Notes: generated by a model not told the origin, from the sequence alone. A stretch of DNA of 14,235 nt from Actinomycetes bacterium (GCA_030146615.1 JASLBL010000151.1:1-14235); one strand, 5' to 3'. Positions 1 to 6,582 are shown, counted from the stretch's first letter. Made by a program: numbers and translations.

Positions 1-200
1 CCGAGCGGCAGACCGAGCGGGCGACCCGCCTGCTCACCGACCTCTACGGCCACTACCTGGAGCACCCCGACGCCATGCCTATGGGGGCGAGCCTGTCCAC
101 CGACCCGGTCCCCCAGCAAGCCGTCGACGCCATCGCCGGCATGACCGACCGCTATGCTCTGGCCGCCTGGAAGGCCGCGTTCGCCCCTGACACCGACTGA
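1..200 (+). CDS. dgt: dGTP triphosphohydrolase, C-terminal end (partial)
   Basis: An open frame enters from the left edge (first whole codon at base 3) and stops with TGA at 198-200. The visible 65 residues end with a helix containing VDAIAGMTDRYALAAW, the typical C-terminal helix of Dgt/HD-domain deoxyguanosinetriphosphate triphosphohydrolases, which hydrolyse dGTP to deoxyguanosine and triphosphate. The catalytic HD motif lies outside the window, so the call rests on this C-terminal motif and on the neighbourhood: dgt is often just upstream of dnaG in Actinomycetota. Here a reductase-like gene and a small membrane protein separate the two. The next gene starts 18 bases after the stop, so co-transcription is likely (inference). 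Confidence 0.8.
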   Translation, partial: ERQTERATRLLTDLYGHYLEHPDAMPMGASLSTDPVPQQAVDAIAGMTDRYALAAWKAAFAPDTD

Positions 201-218
201 CCGTCTGAGAGGAGCACG

Positions 219-776
219 ATGGCACGGCTGATCGTCAACAACGCCATGACCGTCAACGGCGCCTTCGAGGCCCCGTCGCCCGAGGAGTGGCTGGTCCTGG
301 ACGACGACAGCAGCACCGTCTCGCTCCACCAGTTCCACGTCGCCGACGCGATGGTGCTGGGCCGCAAGACCTATGAAGGGCTGGCCGCGGTCTGGCCGCA
401 GCTGACCGACGACCCGACCCTCGGCCGCTACGCGGACCGGTTGAACAGCATGCCCAAGTACGTCGCCTCCCGGTCCCTGCGCGAGCCCCTGGAGTGGAAC
501 GCCACCCTGCTCGAAGGTGACATCGCCCAGAGCGTGCCGGCCATCAAGAAGCGGCACCAGGGCGACCTGATCGTCTCCGGCGCCGGCGAGCTGGCCCACG
601 CCCTTCTCGGCCTTGGCCTGGTCGACGAGCTCTGGTTCTGGGTGAGCCCGTACCTGTGGCCGGCCGGCCCGCGGATCTTCGACGGCGTCGGGCCGGTCCG
701 CCTGGAGCTGATCGGGTCGACCACGTTCGCCTCCGGCGTCCTCCGGCTGGCCTACCGGCCGGCCCCCGGCTCCTAG
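219..776 (+). CDS. Dihydrofolate reductase / RibD C-terminal family protein
   Basis: The protein has 185 residues, the usual size for stand-alone RibD_C/DHFR-like proteins of actinobacteria. The N-terminal strand (LIVNNAMTVNGAFEAP), the segment ADAMVLGRKTYEGLAAVWP near residues 43-61, and the C-terminal block with DLIVSGAGELAHALL followed by VDELWFWVSPYLWPAGPRIF match the nucleotide-binding fold of this family. By family knowledge it is a cytoplasmic NADPH-dependent reductase; the substrate cannot be read from sequence and it need not be a true folate enzyme. The ATG at 219 follows a good ribosome site, GAGAGGAG at 207-214. It sits 18 bases behind dgt and is probably in the same transcript. 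It is not a usual member of the primase-sigma cluster. Confidence 0.85.
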   Translation: MARLIVNNAMTVNGAFEAPSPEEWLVLDDDSSTVSLHQFHVADAMVLGRKTYEGLAAVWPQLTDDPTLGRYADRLNSMPKYVASRSLREPLEWNATLLEGDIAQSVPAIKKRHQGDLIVSGAGELAHALLGLGLVDELWFWVSPYLWPAGPRIFDGVGPVRLELIGSTTFASGVLRLAYRPAPGS

Positions 777-804
777 GGCGGATCCTCCGCTCGACCCGGG
801 CTCC

Positions 805-831
805 TACAATGGCTCGGTCGAAGGAGCAGCC
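805..831 (+). promoter_or_regulatory. Possible -10 box and ribosome site of the two-TM gene
   Basis: TACAAT at 805-810 resembles a sigma-A -10 hexamer, and AAGGAG at 821-826 lies five bases before the ATG at 832, so a short-leader transcript starting near 817 is possible. No convincing -35 is seen at the right distance, so the promoter part is weak. The ribosome site is good and is the main reason to place the gene's start at 832. Confidence 0.35.
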
Positions 832-1139
832 ATGGACCGGCCCGCTCCGGCCGCCGGGCCCGCCAGCCGGGTTGGACCCGGCCGCCGACCTGCCACGCTG
901 GCTGCGAGCGCCCGGTCCCGAGCGGGGCCGCCGCCAAGGCGAACCTGCTTCGAGCGCTGCTCTGGTACGGGCTGCTCAGCGTCGTGCTGATCGTCATCTG
1001 GGCGATGAGCGGCCGCGACGACTTCTGGCCGGTCTGGCCCATCCTCGGGTTCATGCTGTTCCTCGGCTGGCAGGTGTTCTACGTCTGGTACGGCCCGGCG
1101 CGCTTCGACGACGACCAGCCCCGCCGACGTCCCGGCTGA
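832..1139 (+). pseudogene. Small two-transmembrane (2TM-domain-like) protein, apparently frameshifted
   Basis: The frame ending at TGA 1137-1139 encodes two clear membrane helices: one around LLWYGLLSVVLIVIWAMSG (about 957-1013) and one around FWPVWPILGFMLFLGWQVFY, then a charged tail ending DDDQPRRRPG. The FWP(V/I)WPI pattern between helices is typical of small 2TM-domain actinobacterial membrane proteins. This frame has no ATG, GTG or TTG upstream of the first helix back to the previous gene's stop. The well-placed start is ATG 832 (AAGGAG five bases before it), but it is in another frame and stops inside the first helix. A one-base indel between about 880 and 945, real or a sequencing error, would join the parts. 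A non-standard start such as CTG 945 is the alternative. Function unknown. Confidence 0.5.
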
Positions 1140-1160
1140 GCCGCCGTCGGGGCCCGTGCG

Positions 1161-1166
1161 TACAAT
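1161..1166 (+). promoter_or_regulatory. Possible -10 box ahead of dnaG
   Basis: TACAAT lies in the only intergenic space before dnaG, followed by a small GACCC-GAC-GGGTC stem-loop (1172-1184). The -35 position holds only a poor match. It could drive the dnaG-sigA unit; the alternative is read-through from dgt. Confidence 0.3.
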
Positions 1167-1241
1167 GCCGTGACCCGACGGGTCCTTCCCTCCCCTTGGG
1201 CAGTCGTGGTTCGTTGGTAACACGTCGAGGTGAAGACCGCC

Positions 1242-4019
1242 GTGGCCGGCCGCATCCGTGATGAGTCGATCGCCGAGATCCGCGAGGCGACCGACGTGGT
1301 CGCCCTCGTCGGCGAGTACGTGACGCTGCGCCCCGGCGGCGGCACCCGGATGAAGGGCCTGTGCCCCTTCCACCAGGAGAAGACCCCCTCGTTCACGGTC
1401 GACTCTTCGCGTGGGCTGTTCCACTGCCTGGCCGGGGAGACCCGTGTACTCACCTGGGAAGGGGCCCGGCCGATCCATGACCTCGCCGGCGGCACGCACC
1501 AGATCCTTGGCCGCGACGGGACCTGGGTCGATGCCCCGTTCTACTCGTTCGGCGTGCAACCGCTGATGCGGCTCGTCGTGAGCCGAAACGGCCAGGTGAA
1601 GGAGCTCTTCGCCACGGCGGAGCATCGGTGGTTCGTCCGCAGCGGCGCAAGCCATCACTCCGACCGGGTCGTCACGACACAAGCGCTCAGGACTGGCCAC
1701 CGGCTGCTGTCCAGGTTCCCGGGGACGCGGGTGAAGCGGACGACGCCCTCCCCCTTCGGCATCGCCCACGGGATCACGTTCGGGGACGGGCACCGGAACG
1801 GTTCCGGGAGCATCGCCCAGCTGGACCCGGTCAAGGATGTCGCGCTGCTCAAGTGGTTCCCGCACAGCTTCGTCACGGAGCACGAGGACCGCATCCTTGT
1901 CCACCACCTGCCCCGCATGTTCAAGGAGCTGCCGCCGCTCGACGAATCAGCGGCGTACCTCTACGGATGGCTGGCCGGCTATGTCGCCGCCGACGGCCAG
2001 GTCGCCGAGGACGGGACGGTCATGCTCCACTGCGCCGACCGGGACACCCTCGAGTACGTCCGTGCCGTGTGCACCCGCCTCGGCATCGGGACCTACGGCA
2101 TCACCGAACAGGTGCGGGTCGGCTCTCCCGGTCGCGAGCCGAGCTCGTTGTTCCGGGTCCACTTCGTCAACGAGGACCTCACCGAGGAGTTCCTTCTCCT
2201 CGACCAGCACTGGGTCCGCTTTTCTTCCTCGCCGAAGGCCTTCGCCCGGCGCGGCTGGGTCGTGCGGTCGGTCGAGCCCACCGACCGGGTCGAGGAGGTC
2301 TACTGCGCGGTCGTGGACCAGGGGCACGCCTTTGTCCTCGAGGACAACATCCTCACTGGGAACTGCTTCGGCTGCGGGGTCGGCGGGGACGCGATCGACT
2401 TCCTGATGAAGCAGGAGACCCTGTCGTTCACTGAGGCGGTGGAGCGGCTGGCCCACCGGAGCGGGATCGAGGTGCGCTACGAGGGGCGGTCGGCGGGGGA
2501 GCGGGGGAGCATGGGGCGCAAGAGCCGGCTGGTGGCCGCCCATGCCGAGGCGGTCGAGTTCTACCACCGGGCGCTGGTCTCCTCGCCGGACGGGCGGGCC
2601 GCCCGGGCGTACCTGTCGTCGCGGGGGGTGGACCGCGCGGTGGCCGAGCGGTTCCGGCTCGGATGGGCGCCCGGGGGGAGCTGGGAGGCGCTGGTCGGGC
2701 ACCTGCGGGGCAAAGGGTTCCGGCCCGAGGAGCTGACCGAGGCCGGGCTTGCCCGGACCGGGGCCAGGGGGCTGCGGGACGCCTTCCACGCCCGGGTGCT
2801 GTTCCCGATCTTCGACGTGGCCGGCGACCCGGTCGCCTTCGGCGGCCGCCTGCTGGACGTCGACGAGGGCCGCGGCCCCAAGTACGTCAACACCGCCGAG
2901 ACCCCGATCTGGCACAAGGGCCGGGCCCTGTACGCCCTCAACTGGGCCAAGTCCGAGATCGTCAAGGCCGGCTTCGCGGTCGTGGTCGAGGGCTACACCG
3001 ACGTGATCGCCTGCCACCAGGCCGGGGTCGCCCAGGCCGTGGCCACCTGCGGTACCGCCCTGCGGGCCGAGCACTTCAAGCTGCTGGGCCGGTTCACCGG
3101 CCGGATCGTGCTCGCCTTCGACGCCGACGCCGCCGGCGGGCGGGCCGCCGGCCGGGGCGTGGCCGAGCTGGTCGCCGCCCCCGAAGCGTCGCTCTCGGCC
3201 CACGTGCTGACCATGCCCGACGGCCTCGACCCGGCCGAGTACGTCGGCCGCTACGGCGGCGAGGCCTTCCGGGAGCTGGTCGAGGCCGCCGTGCCCCTGG
3301 TCCGCTGGTGGCTCGACTGGAAGCTGGCCGAGTTCGACCTGAGCCAGCCCGAGGGCCGCACCCGGGCCATGCGCGAGGTCACCCCGGTCATGACCAGCGT
3401 CCCCGACTTCTCCCAGCGCCGCGCCTACGCCCGCTCGGTGGTGCTGCGGCTCGGCCTGGACGAGTACGGGCCCGAGTACCAGGCCCTCATCGGCGGCCAG
3501 GGCGGCGGGCGGCCGCGGGTCGAGGTCAAGGCGCCGCCGCGCTCCCGCAGCCCCCAGGCCCGGGTCGAGTGCGAGGCCCTCAAGTTCGCCCTCCAGCACC
3601 CGGAATGGACGGCCGAGGCGGCCGAGCGGTGGGCGCCGGACTGGTTCAGCACCCCGGGGACCCTGGCCGCCTTCGGTGCCCTGACCGAGGCCGGCGGTCC
3701 CGGCAAGCCCCTGGAGGCCGTCCTGGAGGCGGCCGCCACCGAGACCGACCGGCGCTTCCTGCGCGGCCTGGCCGTGGAGGCGTTCGCGGCCGAGGAGAAC
3801 CGGGGGTACGCTGACGAGGTATTCCGGCGGCTGGAGGAGCTCCGCCTCACCCGCGTCATCGATCGCCTCAAGGGGACCTTGCAGCGTATGAACCCGGTGG
3901 AGCGGCCGCACGAGTACACTCGAGTCTTCGAAGAGCTCATCGCCCTCGAGGCCCGACGGCGAGCCCTGCGGGAGCCGCGGCCCGGAGGCGACGGGGATCT
4001 CCCCGAGCGCACCGCCTAG
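1242..4019 (+). CDS. dnaG: DNA primase DnaG precursor with intein in the zinc finger
   Basis: DnaG makes the RNA primers for Okazaki fragments at the replication fork and contacts the DnaB helicase. The precursor has 925 residues; removing the intein (62-374) leaves 612, normal for actinobacterial primase. Visible parts: the CHC2 zinc motif (Cys41-Pro-Phe-His44, then Cys375 and Cys378 after the intein), the RNA polymerase core, a TOPRIM domain with VVVEGYTDVI (catalytic Glu583) and LAFDADAAGG (Asp627, Asp629), and a C-terminal helicase-binding helical region ending near EELIALEARRRALRE. I chose GTG 1242 (reads MAGRIRDESIAEIRE, the family start) because GAGGTGA at 1226-1232 is a suitable ribosome site; GTG 1230 is also open but has none. 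sigA follows after 55 bases, the classical dnaG-sigA pairing. Codons inside the intein look somewhat less GC-uniform than in the flanks. Confidence 0.95.
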   Translation: MAGRIRDESIAEIREATDVVALVGEYVTLRPGGGTRMKGLCPFHQEKTPSFTVDSSRGLFHCLAGETRVLTWEGARPIHDLAGGTHQILGRDGTWVDAPFYSFGVQPLMRLVVSRNGQVKELFATAEHRWFVRSGASHHSDRVVTTQALRTGHRLLSRFPGTRVKRTTPSPFGIAHGITFGDGHRNGSGSIAQLDPVKDVALLKWFPHSFVTEHEDRILVHHLPRMFKELPPLDESAAYLYGWLAGYVAADGQVAEDGTVMLHCADRDTLEYVRAVCTRLGIGTYGITEQVRVGSPGREPSSLFRVHFVNEDLTEEFLLLDQHWVRFSSSPKAFARRGWVVRSVEPTDRVEEVYCAVVDQGHAFVLEDNILTGNCFGCGVGGDAIDFLMKQETLSFTEAVERLAHRSGIEVRYEGRSAGERGSMGRKSRLVAAHAEAVEFYHRALVSSPDGRAARAYLSSRGVDRAVAERFRLGWAPGGSWEALVGHLRGKGFRPEELTEAGLARTGARGLRDAFHARVLFPIFDVAGDPVAFGGRLLDVDEGRGPKYVNTAETPIWHKGRALYALNWAKSEIVKAGFAVVVEGYTDVIACHQAGVAQAVATCGTALRAEHFKLLGRFTGRIVLAFDADAAGGRAAGRGVAELVAAPEASLSAHVLTMPDGLDPAEYVGRYGGEAFRELVEAAVPLVRWWLDWKLAEFDLSQPEGRTRAMREVTPVMTSVPDFSQRRAYARSVVLRLGLDEYGPEYQALIGGQGGGRPRVEVKAPPRSRSPQARVECEALKFALQHPEWTAEAAERWAPDWFSTPGTLAAFGALTEAGGPGKPLEAVLEAAATETDRRFLRGLAVEAFAAEENRGYADEVFRRLEELRLTRVIDRLKGTLQRMNPVERPHEYTRVFEELIALEARRRALREPRPGGDGDLPERTA
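1425..2363 (+). mobile_element. Intein in DnaG with LAGLIDADG homing-endonuclease motifs
   Basis: The in-frame insertion encodes 313 residues starting CLAGETRVLTWEG (block A) and ending NILTGN just before Cys+1 of the host motif CFGCG. Block B is FATAEHRWFV with Thr64 and His67. Block F is EVYCAVVDQGHAFV with Cys294. Block G ends Thr311-Gly312-Asn313, so the usual penultimate His is a Gly. Two LAGLIDADG-like motifs are present, HGITFGDG (115-122) and LAGYVAADG (183-191), each with its acidic residue (Asp121, Asp190), so the homing endonuclease may be active, although the motifs are only about 70 residues apart. Splicing joins His61 to Cys375 and rebuilds the zinc ligands. Trp69, Cys294 and Thr311 match the class 3 intein signature, yet an N-terminal Cys is present. 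Confidence 0.93.
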
Positions 4020-4042
4020 GTGGGAATGCGGCGCTCCCACCT
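4018..4042 (+). terminator. Stem-loop over the dnaG stop codon, between dnaG and sigA
   Basis: AGGTGGGA (4018-4025) pairs perfectly with TCCCACCT (4035-4042) around a nine-base loop. The left arm overlaps the TAG stop of dnaG. There is no T-run behind it, so it is more likely an attenuator, partial terminator or RNA processing site that sets the dnaG:sigA ratio than a full terminator (inference). Confidence 0.5.
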
Positions 4043-4074
4043 GGCGCCGTACGGAACGAGAGGTACCTGAGCAG

Positions 4075-5253
4075 ATGGCCATCGCCAAGGAGGCGCAGAT
4101 CGACGAGGTCCGAGACCTCGTCGCCAAGGGCAAGGAACGCGGCTTCCTCACCAACGAGGAGGTCATCGAGGCCCTGGCCCCGGTCGACGTCTCGGCCGAG
4201 CAGATGGACAACATCCTGCAGCACCTGCAGGACGAGAACATCGAGGTCGTCGAGATGGTCGACGAGCTCGACGCCGAGGAGTTCGCCCGCGAGGCCCGCT
4301 CGGCCCGGGACGAGGAGCTGGCCCTCAAGGCCCCCACCAACGACCCCGTCCGCATGTACCTCAAGGAGATCGGCAAGGTGCCGCTCCTGACCGCGGAGCA
4401 GGAGGTCATCCTGGCCAAGGCGATCGACGAGGGCGAGGCCGCCACCGCCGAGATCGACAAGGCCACCGACAACGGCCGCAAGCTCACCCCGACCCGGCTG
4501 CGCGAGCTCCAGCGCACCGAGCGCCACGGCCAGCTGGCCAAGAAGAAGCTGATCGAGGCCAACCTGCGCCTGGTGGTGTCCATCGCCAAACGGTACGTGG
4601 GCCGGGGCATGCTGTTCCTCGACCTCATCCAGGAGGGCAACCTCGGCCTTATCCGGGCCGTGGAGAAGTTCGACTACAACAAGGGCTTCAAGTTCTCCAC
4701 CTACGCCACCTGGTGGATCCGCCAGGCCATCACCCGGGCCATCGCCGACCAGGCCCGTACCATCCGCATCCCGGTGCACATGGTCGAGACAATCAACAAG
4801 CTCATCCGCATCCAGCGCCAGCTCCTCCAGGACCTGGGCCGGGAGCCCACCCCCGAGGAGATCGGCCGCGAGATGGAGTTCTCGCCCGAGAAGGTCCGCG
4901 AGATCCTCAAGGTGAGCCAGGAGCCGGTGTCGCTGGAGACCCCGATCGGCGAGGAGGAGGACTCCCACCTCGGCGACTTCATCGAGGACTCCGACGCCGT
5001 CGTCCCGGTCGACGCGGCCAGCTTCATCCTGCTCCAGGAGCAGCTCGACTCGGTCCTGCACACCCTGTCGGAGCGGGAGAAGAAGGTCATCCAGCTCCGC
5101 TTCGGTCTCACCGACGGCCACCCCCGCACCCTGGAGGAGGTCGGCCGCGAGTTCGGGGTCACCCGCGAGCGCATCCGCCAGATCGAGTCCAAGACCCTCT
5201 CCAAGCTGCGCCACCCCTCCCGTAGCCAGAAGCTCCGCGACTACCTCGAGTAG
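4075..5253 (+). CDS. sigA: Primary RNA polymerase sigma factor (SigA/RpoD)
   Basis: This is the housekeeping sigma factor that directs RNA polymerase to most promoters. The 392 residues show a short region 1.1-like N-terminus (LVAKGKERGFLTNEEVIEAL), region 1.2 (NDPVRMYLKEIGKVPLLTAE, from about residue 89), region 2 with LIEANLRLVVSIAKRYVGRG and the -10 recognition helix STYATWWIRQAITRAIADQ (about 207-226), region 3, and region 4 with the -35 reading helix EVGREFGVTRERIRQIESKT near residues 354-373. The long acidic N-terminal extension of mycobacterial or streptomycete HrdB/SigA proteins is absent. The ATG at 4075 follows GAGAGG (4058-4063) at a rather long distance. The last codons (RDYLE, stop) form the 20-base core repeated three times downstream, so the 3' end of this gene looks like an integration site. 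Confidence 0.96.
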   Translation: MAIAKEAQIDEVRDLVAKGKERGFLTNEEVIEALAPVDVSAEQMDNILQHLQDENIEVVEMVDELDAEEFAREARSARDEELALKAPTNDPVRMYLKEIGKVPLLTAEQEVILAKAIDEGEAATAEIDKATDNGRKLTPTRLRELQRTERHGQLAKKKLIEANLRLVVSIAKRYVGRGMLFLDLIQEGNLGLIRAVEKFDYNKGFKFSTYATWWIRQAITRAIADQARTIRIPVHMVETINKLIRIQRQLLQDLGREPTPEEIGREMEFSPEKVREILKVSQEPVSLETPIGEEEDSHLGDFIEDSDAVVPVDAASFILLQEQLDSVLHTLSEREKKVIQLRFGLTDGHPRTLEEVGREFGVTRERIRQIESKTLSKLRHPSRSQKLRDYLE

Positions 5254-5337
5254 CAAGGCAAGCGGGAGCTTCGTGTCCGCCAGCTGGTCCCTTCTGGGCA
5301 GCGGCGTGGTCGCGCCGAGCTGGTCGCGTTCTCAGCT
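5234..5337 (+). repeat. Repeat copy D: sigA 3' end plus right arm (attL-like)
   Basis: The 20-base core TCCGCGACTACCTCGAGTAG (5234-5253) is the end of sigA. To its right, CAAGGCAAGCG and then a GC-rich arm ending around TTCTCAGC align with copies A and B (about 80 bases, imperfect). To its left is only sigA coding sequence, unlike the other copies. In the accretion model this is the junction between host gene and the first element. Confidence 0.6.
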
Positions 5338-5376
5338 TACGAACGGCAAGACGGTCGAACTGGATCGGATCTACCG

Positions 5377-5446
5377 GTAACGCGCGCCGTAACGCTGCTG
5401 GAACGGTCGGCCACCAGACTGCTTGTGAAGCAACTCACAAAGGAGG
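5377..5446 (+). promoter_or_regulatory. Conserved control module with TTGTGA-N6-TCACAA palindrome
   Basis: Two GTAAC boxes 12 bases apart (5377, 5389) are followed by CGGTCG, CAGACT (5415-5420) and the perfect inverted repeat TTGTGA-N6-TCACAA (5423-5440), which runs straight into the ribosome site AAAGGAGG (5439-5446). The same series of elements, in the same order and almost the same spacing, lies before the gene at 10682. TGTGA-N6-TCACA equals the binding site of CRP/FNR family regulators. At this place, on or behind the likely transcription start, it would suit repression; a 5' RNA hairpin is the alternative. Confidence 0.6.
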
Positions 5447-5451
5447 ACGCC

Positions 5452-5898
5452 ATGCGTCGAATCCACAAGGCGCTGGCCACCCTGGCCCTGGGCCTGTCCC
5501 TGATCGGCGCGACCACCGCGGCCGCCGCCGCGGACCCGCCCACCGGCACCCAGGACCAGGCCGACCAGCGCAAGGCGCTGTACCAGTCCGAGCTGGAGCG
5601 CAACCTCCAGGTGCGCACCCAGGCCGGCGACGAGGTCGCCGTCGGGTACGGGCTTGCGGCCCAGCGCAAGGCGCTGTACCAGTCGGAGCTGGAGCGGAAC
5701 CTGGCCACCGCTCCCGCCGCCGACCGTGCGGCCATCCGGCCCAGCGCGCAGACCGATCCGGCCGCACCCAGCCCCGGCGTGGACGTGGCCGCCACCTTGC
5801 TGATCGGCCTGGTCGGAGGGCTGGTCGGCGGTGCTGCGGCCATGATCGGCTGGACCACGACCCACCGACGCCGACCCCGGGCGGCCGCCGGCACCTGA
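5452..5898 (+). CDS. Secreted, membrane-anchored small protein with internal repeat
   Basis: The 148-residue protein has a signal peptide (basic RRIHK start, hydrophobic core, TTAAAAA cleavage region near residue 27), an outside part of about 80 residues and a C-terminal membrane helix (about 112-134, glycine-rich) followed by THRRRPR. The outside part holds two identical copies of QRKALYQSELERNL, at residues 39-52 and 71-84, a 32-residue period. A likely type I topology puts the repeats on the cell surface. I recognise no family and assign no function. ATG 5452 is chosen because AAAGGAGG lies five bases upstream; the GTG at 5425 falls inside the upstream palindrome. It is the only gene of the first putative element and ends before a strong hairpin. 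Confidence 0.75.
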   Translation: MRRIHKALATLALGLSLIGATTAAAAADPPTGTQDQADQRKALYQSELERNLQVRTQAGDEVAVGYGLAAQRKALYQSELERNLATAPAADRAAIRPSAQTDPAAPSPGVDVAATLLIGLVGGLVGGAAAMIGWTTTHRRRPRAAAGT

Positions 5899-5932
5899 GC
5901 CGCCCTCGTCAGATCACCGCAGTATCCTCGCA

Positions 5933-5976
5933 GGACCCGGGACCGAAGGCCCACCCAGGCCACCGGTCCCGGGTCC
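5933..5976 (+). terminator. Strong terminator-like hairpin after the repeat-protein gene
   Basis: GGACCCGGGACC (5933-5944) pairs perfectly over 12 bases with GGTCCCGGGTCC (5965-5976), and the 20-base loop can form an inner GGCC/GGCC stem. It lies 35 bases after the stop. The tail (TTGCCACCCTTGT) is only weakly T-rich, so it is a likely terminator without a classical U-tract. Confidence 0.7.
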
Positions 5977-5993
5977 TTGCCACCCTTGTCAAG

Positions 5994-6206
5994 CCAGGAT
6001 ATTGCGGCCTCGACGCTCGCCCGTCACCTGCGCGACCTGCGCCTAGCACAGCGCTCGGGCGTGTGTAGTCCGCGACTACTTAGAGTAGCAAGGCAAGCGC
6101 TAGCCGCGTACCGCGCCGGCTGGCCCCCTTGGGGAGTGGTGCGGCCGCGCCTTCTGGCCGGCCTTCGGCCGGCGCCGCCTTCGGCGGCAATCTCAGCCTG
6201 ACCTGG
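5994..6206 (+). repeat. Repeat copy A (left arm, core, right arm)
   Basis: The left arm starts CCAGGATATTGCGGC and is shared with copies B and C. The core at 6069-6088 differs from sigA at two of 20 bases, and CAAGGCAAGCG after it matches sigA's downstream sequence exactly. The left arm and core form the palindrome GTAGTC-CGC-GACTAC (6065-6079). The right arm, shared with B and in part with D, carries CCCC-CTT-GGGG (6124-6134), GCCGGCC-TTC-GGCCGGC (6157-6173) and GCCGCC-TTC-GGCGGC (6174-6188), then AATCTCAGCCTG. Together with the hairpin before it and the promoter after it, it fills the gene-free stretch 5899-6318. Confidence 0.8.
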
Positions 6207-6272
6207 GTACCACGCAGGGTGGTAGGGCAGCGTACCGCTACCGCCTTCCAGGAACTGATGCATCCGGAAGCC

Positions 6273-6318
6273 GTCAAAGACATTTGACGCTACTACGGCG
6301 TCAAAGTACATTGACACC
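6273..6318 (+). promoter_or_regulatory. Leaderless promoter with two palindromic operators
   Basis: TTGACG (6284-6289), a 17-base spacer and TACATT (6307-6312) make a good sigma-A promoter. The start point would fall at the ATG at 6319, so the mRNA is probably leaderless; no ribosome site is present. GTCAAA-GACA-TTTGAC (6273-6288) overlaps the -35 and GTCAA-N6-TTGAC (6300-6315) overlaps the -10, 27 bases apart. This suits repression, probably by the HTH protein encoded just downstream (inference). Confidence 0.7.
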
Positions 6319-6582
6319 ATGAGTGAAAGAGCAGACGACCAGGCAACGACCGCCCTGGCGGCGGCGACCGGCAACCTCGATCCCGAGATCGGCCTGCGCG
6401 CGGTCTCGGTCCTGCGCGGCCTGGTCGAGACCCTGGAGGCCCTCCAGGTCGACAACGCCCGTGCCAAGGGTTGGTCCTGGCAGCAGATCGCCACCCTGCT
6501 CGGCCTCACCAAGCAGGCCGTGCACCACAAGCACGGTCCCCACGCCAAGCGCAGGGACGTGCCCGGGGGCTCGCCGCCATGA
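6319..6582 (+). CDS. Small helix-turn-helix regulator
   Basis: The 87-residue protein has an N-terminal helical part with VLRGLVETLEALQVDNARAKG and a helix-turn-helix at about residues 52-71 (WSWQQIATLLGLTKQAVHHK), of the kind that follows a sigma-like 'QVDNARxxGWSWxxIA' lead-in in actinobacteria. It most likely binds DNA as a small repressor. Its stop overlaps the start of the next gene (ATGA at 6579-6582), so the two are translationally coupled; HTH plus Clp-N pairs of this type occur in actinobacteria. Two palindromes over its own promoter point to autoregulation. It is cargo of the second putative element. Confidence 0.8.
   Translation: MSERADDQATTALAAATGNLDPEIGLRAVSVLRGLVETLEALQVDNARAKGWSWQQIATLLGLTKQAVHHKHGPHAKRRDVPGGSPP

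Noticed and set aside
1230..1232. GTG 1230 as dnaG start.
   Set aside because: No ribosome site precedes it; GTG 1242 gives the conserved MAGRIRDE start with GAGGTGA upstream.
1947..4640. Very long open frames on the minus strand opposite dnaG and sigA (also 3937-5256 and 804-1907).
   Set aside because: They mirror the GC-biased codons of the real genes, read as low-complexity Gly/Leu/Arg/Pro text, match no family and lack ribosome sites.
5423..5440. A definite CRP binding site.
   Set aside because: The palindrome fits TGTGA-N6-TCACA exactly, but its place next to the ribosome site also suits an RNA hairpin, so only the shared module is claimed.
5977..6201. A 74-residue frame inside repeat A and a similar one in repeat B (7329-7607).
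   Set aside because: The short similarity (ACSPRL, LARHLRDLR) follows from the DNA repeat. The frame is broken by a stop in copy C, there is no ribosome site, and the hairpins dictate the end of the reading.
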